NCBI GenBank assembly: GCA_001603685.1
Contig: LUZO01000024.1
Coordinates: 1-10,351, forward strand
Origin: Bacteroidales bacterium Bact_23
Lineage (GTDB): Bacteria > Bacteroidota > Bacteroidia > Bacteroidales > Lentimicrobiaceae
Length of the DNA stretch: 10,351 bases
Direction of reading: 5' to 3'
In this document: one piece after another, positions 8,671 through 10,351 of the stretch
How positions within the stretch are numbered: position 1 is the stretch's first letter
Layout of the letters: each line of letters opens with the position of its first letter
Notes under the pieces: generated by a model
The model's input: the letters and a program-made list of their open reading frames with translations, nothing else
What the model was told of the DNA's origin: nothing
Database searches by the model: none
Translations under genes and position numbers: made by a program

Positions 8671-8690
8671 TAGTCGTTTCTACGGAGCTT
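8671..8690 (-). repeat. Degenerate half-copy of the composite hairpin repeat
   Basis: The 18-base stretch from 8673 matches GTCGCTCCTACGGAGCTT of unit C except for two C-to-T changes at 8677 and 8679. It lacks the second hairpin and the CATTAT tail, so it is a fragment or decayed copy. Confidence 0.65.
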
Positions 8691-8720
8691 TCCATATCCC
8701 AATGAAGCGACCTTTTTACT

Positions 8721-8803
8721 GCCACAGAAACACAAAAGCACAGAATCCCACTAATAAAGACGGATGCCTTTTGTGTTTTTTCGTGTCTTAGTGCCTTAGT
8801 GGC
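8721..8803. repeat. Interspersed repeat, copy 1 (GCCAC...GTGGC element)
   Basis: The element begins GCCACAGAAACAC and ends GTGCCTTAGTGGC, so its ends are loosely inverted. It contains a 32-base core at 8744-8775 that recurs exactly at 8837-8868, 93 bases downstream. Elements ending in CTTAGTGGC with runs of A next to them are, to my knowledge, common between genes in environmental Bacteroidota, but I cannot name the family. There is no coding capacity. Confidence 0.75.
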
Positions 8804-8815
8804 TAAAAAAGAAAA

Positions 8816-8919
8816 GCCACAAAGACACGGAAACACAATCCCACTAATAAAGACGGATGCCTTTTGTGCTTTTCTGTGTCTCCCGTATGCGCGGGATCTT
8901 CGATTGGTGCCTTAGTGGC
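8816..8919. repeat. Interspersed repeat, copy 2, carrying a small extra hairpin
   Basis: This copy begins GCCACAAAGACACGG and ends GTGCCTTAGTGGC, with the shared 32-base core at 8837-8868. Compared with copy 1 it has 25 bases (8882-8906) where copy 1 has two (8789-8790). The extra block, with the T before it, forms the hairpin TCCCG-TATGCG-CGGGA. The left end of this copy is also complementary to the right part of copy 1, so the pair can fold across 8773-8836. Confidence 0.75.
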
Positions 8920-8932
8920 AAAAAAATTCTAT

Positions 8933-9017
8933 TACCTGCAAACGATAATGTCGCTCCTACGGAGCTTATTTTCTAACGGGCCATTTTTTCTACCATAATG
9001 CCGCTCCTACGGAGCTT
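8933..9017 (-). repeat. Composite hairpin repeat, unit D (minus orientation)
   Basis: Hairpins GCTCC-TAC-GGAGC lie at 8953-8965 and 9003-9015, 50 bases apart. On the minus strand the order is hairpin plus CGGCATTATGGTAG, spacer, hairpin plus CGACATTATCGTTTGCAGGTA. The outer end GCAGGTA matches that of unit A, which helps define the edge of the element. The spacer differs from unit C. Confidence 0.85.
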
Positions 9018-9032
9018 GAGTTGGGAAAAATC

Positions 9033-9115
9033 AGAGGTAAGAAGTCCGAAGCCAGAGGTAAGAGGTATGAAGTAAGAGGTAAGAGGTATGAAGTAAGAGG
9101 TAAGAGTGAAAAGTA
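9033..9115. repeat. 21-bp minisatellite, four copies
   Basis: Four tandem units lie at 9033-9053, 9054-9074, 9075-9095 and 9096-9115. The second and third are identical (AGAGGTAAGAGGTATGAAGTA). The first and last are diverged and the last is 20 bases long. The plus strand is nearly free of C, giving a strong purine bias. On the minus strand it translates to repeated LTSYFIP, which I regard as accidental. Confidence 0.9.
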
Positions 9116-9117
9116 AC

Positions 9118-9486
9118 CCGCCAGAGGCGGACCAGCCGCCAAAGGCGGAGGCTGCAAATGCCACGGCCACTGGCCGGGGCCGCAAATCCTTAAATCTTCA
9201 TCCGCCGCGGCGGAGCGCCGCCAGGCGCTTCAAATCCTCAAATCTTCAAATCCGCCGTCAGGCGCCTCATCCGCCGCGGCGGAGCAGCGCCAGCTGCTTC
9301 AAATTTTCAAATGCGCTGCCAAGTGCTTCAAATGCGCCGCCAGGCGCTTCAAATCCTCAAATCTTCAAATCCGCCGCCAGGCGCCTCATCCGCCGCGACG
9401 GAGCAGCGCCAGCTGCTTCAAATTTTCAAATGCGCTGCCAAGTGCTTCATCCGCCAGAGGCGGACTCAAATGCGCCGCCAGGCGGA
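9118..9486. repeat. Cluster of GC-rich short hairpins with CAAAT linkers
   Basis: About a dozen short palindromes lie here. One group is based on TCCGCC...GGCGGA, at 9118-9130, 9136-9148, 9201-9214 (perfect 14-base palindrome), 9270-9283, 9389-9402 (one base off) and 9450-9464. The other group has a fixed GCCA loop: 9215-9228, 9284-9297, 9313-9326, 9334-9347, 9403-9416 and 9432-9445. Linkers are AT-richer and contain CAAATC or TTCAAAT. The composition contrasts sharply with the adjacent sequence. No gene is supported; the plus-strand open frame across it is repetitive. Confidence 0.85.
9215..9449. repeat. 119-bp tandem duplication within the hairpin cluster
   Basis: Unit 1 (9215-9333) is followed directly by unit 2 (9334-9449), offset by 119 bases. 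Over the 90 bases 9241-9330 versus 9360-9449 there are two differences only. Each unit carries the same ordered set of four GCCA-type or TCCGCC-type hairpins, so the cluster grew partly by tandem duplication and not only by separate insertions. Confidence 0.88.
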
Positions 9487-9507
9487 TCAAATCTTCAAAT
9501 CCCCTTC

Positions 9508-10269
9508 CTACTCCACCTCCACAAAAGTGGGGCAATGGTCGGAATGCACCACCTCTGAAAGGATTCCGGCATTCAGCAGCCTGCTTTTCAGCGGATTGCT
9601 TACCATATTGTAGTCGATGCGCCAGCCCAGGTTCCGTTTGCGGGCGCCGGCGCGGTAGCTCCACCAGGTGTAATTGTGCGGCGATTTGTTGAAATAACGG
9701 AAAGCATCGGTAAATCCGCTGTTCAGAAACTCCTCCATCCACTCCCGCTCTTCGGGCAGAAAACCGGAGCTGTTGGCATTTCGCACGGGATCATGGATAT
9801 CAATGGGGCGGTGGCAGATGTTGTAGTCGCCCGACAAAATAAGGTTGGGGCGGCTTTCCAGCAGGTTTTGGGCATAATCGTAAAAATCTTCCAGCCACTC
9901 CATTTTAAACGCCTGCCGTTCATCGCCGGTAGTTCCCGATGGGTGGTAAATGCTGGCAACGGTAACATCGCCGAAATCGGCGCATATCAGGCGCCCTTCC
10001 GCATCATAGCGGTCAATCCCAATGCCGGTAAACACTGCATCCGGCTTCTTCAGGCTGAGCAGCCCCACGCTGCTGTATCCCTTCTTTTCGGCTGAGAACC
10101 AGTGGCAGTGATATCCAAGCTCCTCAAACTCCCACTGCGGAATCTGGTCCGGCTGCGCCTTGGTCTCCTGAATGCACAGTACATCGGGCCTTTCGCGCAT
10201 CAGCCAGGTTATCAGCCCTTTCTCAATCGCCGAACGGATGCCGTTCACATTATAGGTAATCACTTTCAT
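9508..10269 (-). CDS. xth: Exodeoxyribonuclease III / AP endonuclease
   Basis: The 253-residue protein starts at ATG (complement of 10267-10269) and stops at TAG (complement of 9508-9510). It begins directly with the catalytic core: NVNGIRS (residues 7-13), IQETK with metal-binding Glu35, Tyr108 in IYHPSG, SGDYN with Asp148 and Asn150, the SYRAGARKRNLGWRIDY block with Asp219, and SDHCP with Asp244 and His245. These correspond to the active-site residues of E. coli exonuclease III and B. subtilis ExoA, so it should be active. The enzyme cuts the backbone at abasic sites and removes 3'-blocking groups and 3'-terminal nucleotides in cytoplasmic base-excision repair. Length is normal for the ExoA branch (about 250). 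The YxPSGTTGDERQ variant after Tyr108 is, as I recall it, usual in Bacteroidota. It converges on the adhesin gene across about 1.6 kb of repeats. Confidence 0.97.
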   Translation of the reverse strand: MKVITYNVNGIRSAIEKGLITWLMRERPDVLCIQETKAQPDQIPQWEFEELGYHCHWFSAEKKGYSSVGLLSLKKPDAVFTGIGIDRYDAEGRLICADFGDVTVASIYHPSGTTGDERQAFKMEWLEDFYDYAQNLLESRPNLILSGDYNICHRPIDIHDPVRNANSSGFLPEEREWMEEFLNSGFTDAFRYFNKSPHNYTWWSYRAGARKRNLGWRIDYNMVSNPLKSRLLNAGILSEVVHSDHCPTFVEVE

Positions 10270-10301
10270 AATAACTGTCCGGAATATCGGATTTTATACG
10301 A

Positions 10302-10344
10302 ATTGTATTTACAAAATAGTCCAAACTATTTTGTAAATTACAAT
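10302..10344. promoter_or_regulatory. Strong AT-rich hairpin upstream of xth
   Basis: ATTTACAAAATAGT (10307-10320) and ACTATTTTGTAAAT (10325-10338) are perfect 14-base inverted arms around a CCAA loop. With one bulged base the pairing extends by ATTGTA/TACAAT to 10302 and 10344. It ends 32 bases before the xth start codon. It could be an operator, a 5' leader stem or the terminator of a gene beyond the window edge. No convincing Bacteroidota -33/-7 promoter (TTTG and TAnnTTTG) can be placed beside it. Confidence 0.6.
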
Positions 10345-10351
10345 CGTTAAT

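Noticed and set aside
8214..8673. Plus-strand open frames of 99 and 64 codons with SRRDDIMVASDNNENPQVPEG-like repeats
   Set aside because: Their sequence is only translated hairpin repeat, with the same peptide recurring wherever the DNA repeat recurs in frame. There is no start context or domain.
9106..9742. Open frames through the GC hairpin cluster (150, 100 and 118 codons)
   Set aside because: They translate palindromic repeats, and two of them run antisense or out of frame into the well-supported xth gene.
10270..10351. Bacteroidota promoter (-33 TTTG, -7 TAnnTTTG) for xth
   Set aside because: TTTG occurs inside the hairpin loop region, but no full TAnnTTTG stands at a fitting distance; only one-off matches were found.

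Overview
The window comes from a Bacteroidota genome. About three quarters of it is the 3' part of one giant gene for a secreted, modular surface protein. The protein is built from SprB-type and related adhesin repeats and ends in the gliding-motility-associated / type IX secretion (T9SS) type B sorting domain, which is essentially confined to this phylum. The nearby exonuclease III gene also has the form usual in Bacteroidota. Nothing visible fixes a family or genus; an uncultivated member of the Bacteroidales/Marinilabiliales type is only a guess.

Layout. (1) Bases 1-7896, plus strand: an adhesin gene open at the left edge, with 2631 codons visible and no start in the window. Its order is: end of one SprB-like module, one complete SprB-like module, one Ig-like module, three 69-residue modules, two more SprB-like modules, nine two-module (A/B) dyads covering 1645-6042, three divergent modules, a cohesin-like domain, two Ig/PKD-like modules and the T9SS type B C-terminal domain. 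(2) Bases 7897-8100: two terminator-like hairpins. (3) Bases 8100-8300: AT-rich, nothing identifiable. (4) Bases 8302-9486: a repeat island of at least four short-repeat families (composite hairpin units, a pair of 93-bp-spaced repeats, a 21-bp minisatellite, and GC-rich hairpins including a 119-bp tandem duplication). No convincing gene lies here. (5) Bases 9508-10269, minus strand: a complete exodeoxyribonuclease III gene (xth). (6) Bases 10302-10344: a strong AT-rich hairpin just upstream of xth.

The adhesin and xth genes converge on the repeat island and have no evident functional link; the island fills the space between two 3' ends. The adhesin should pass through the Sec system and then T9SS to the cell surface, where it could act in gliding or attachment. 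Xth acts in the cytoplasm in base-excision repair.

The most interesting signals are: two separate short-repeat families whose hairpin stems change in a compensatory way while loop or flank stays fixed; an adhesin whose modules alternate so that each dyad has one C-terminal and one N-terminal cysteine facing each other across the module junction; and an almost complete absence of lysine in that adhesin (5 in 2631 residues).
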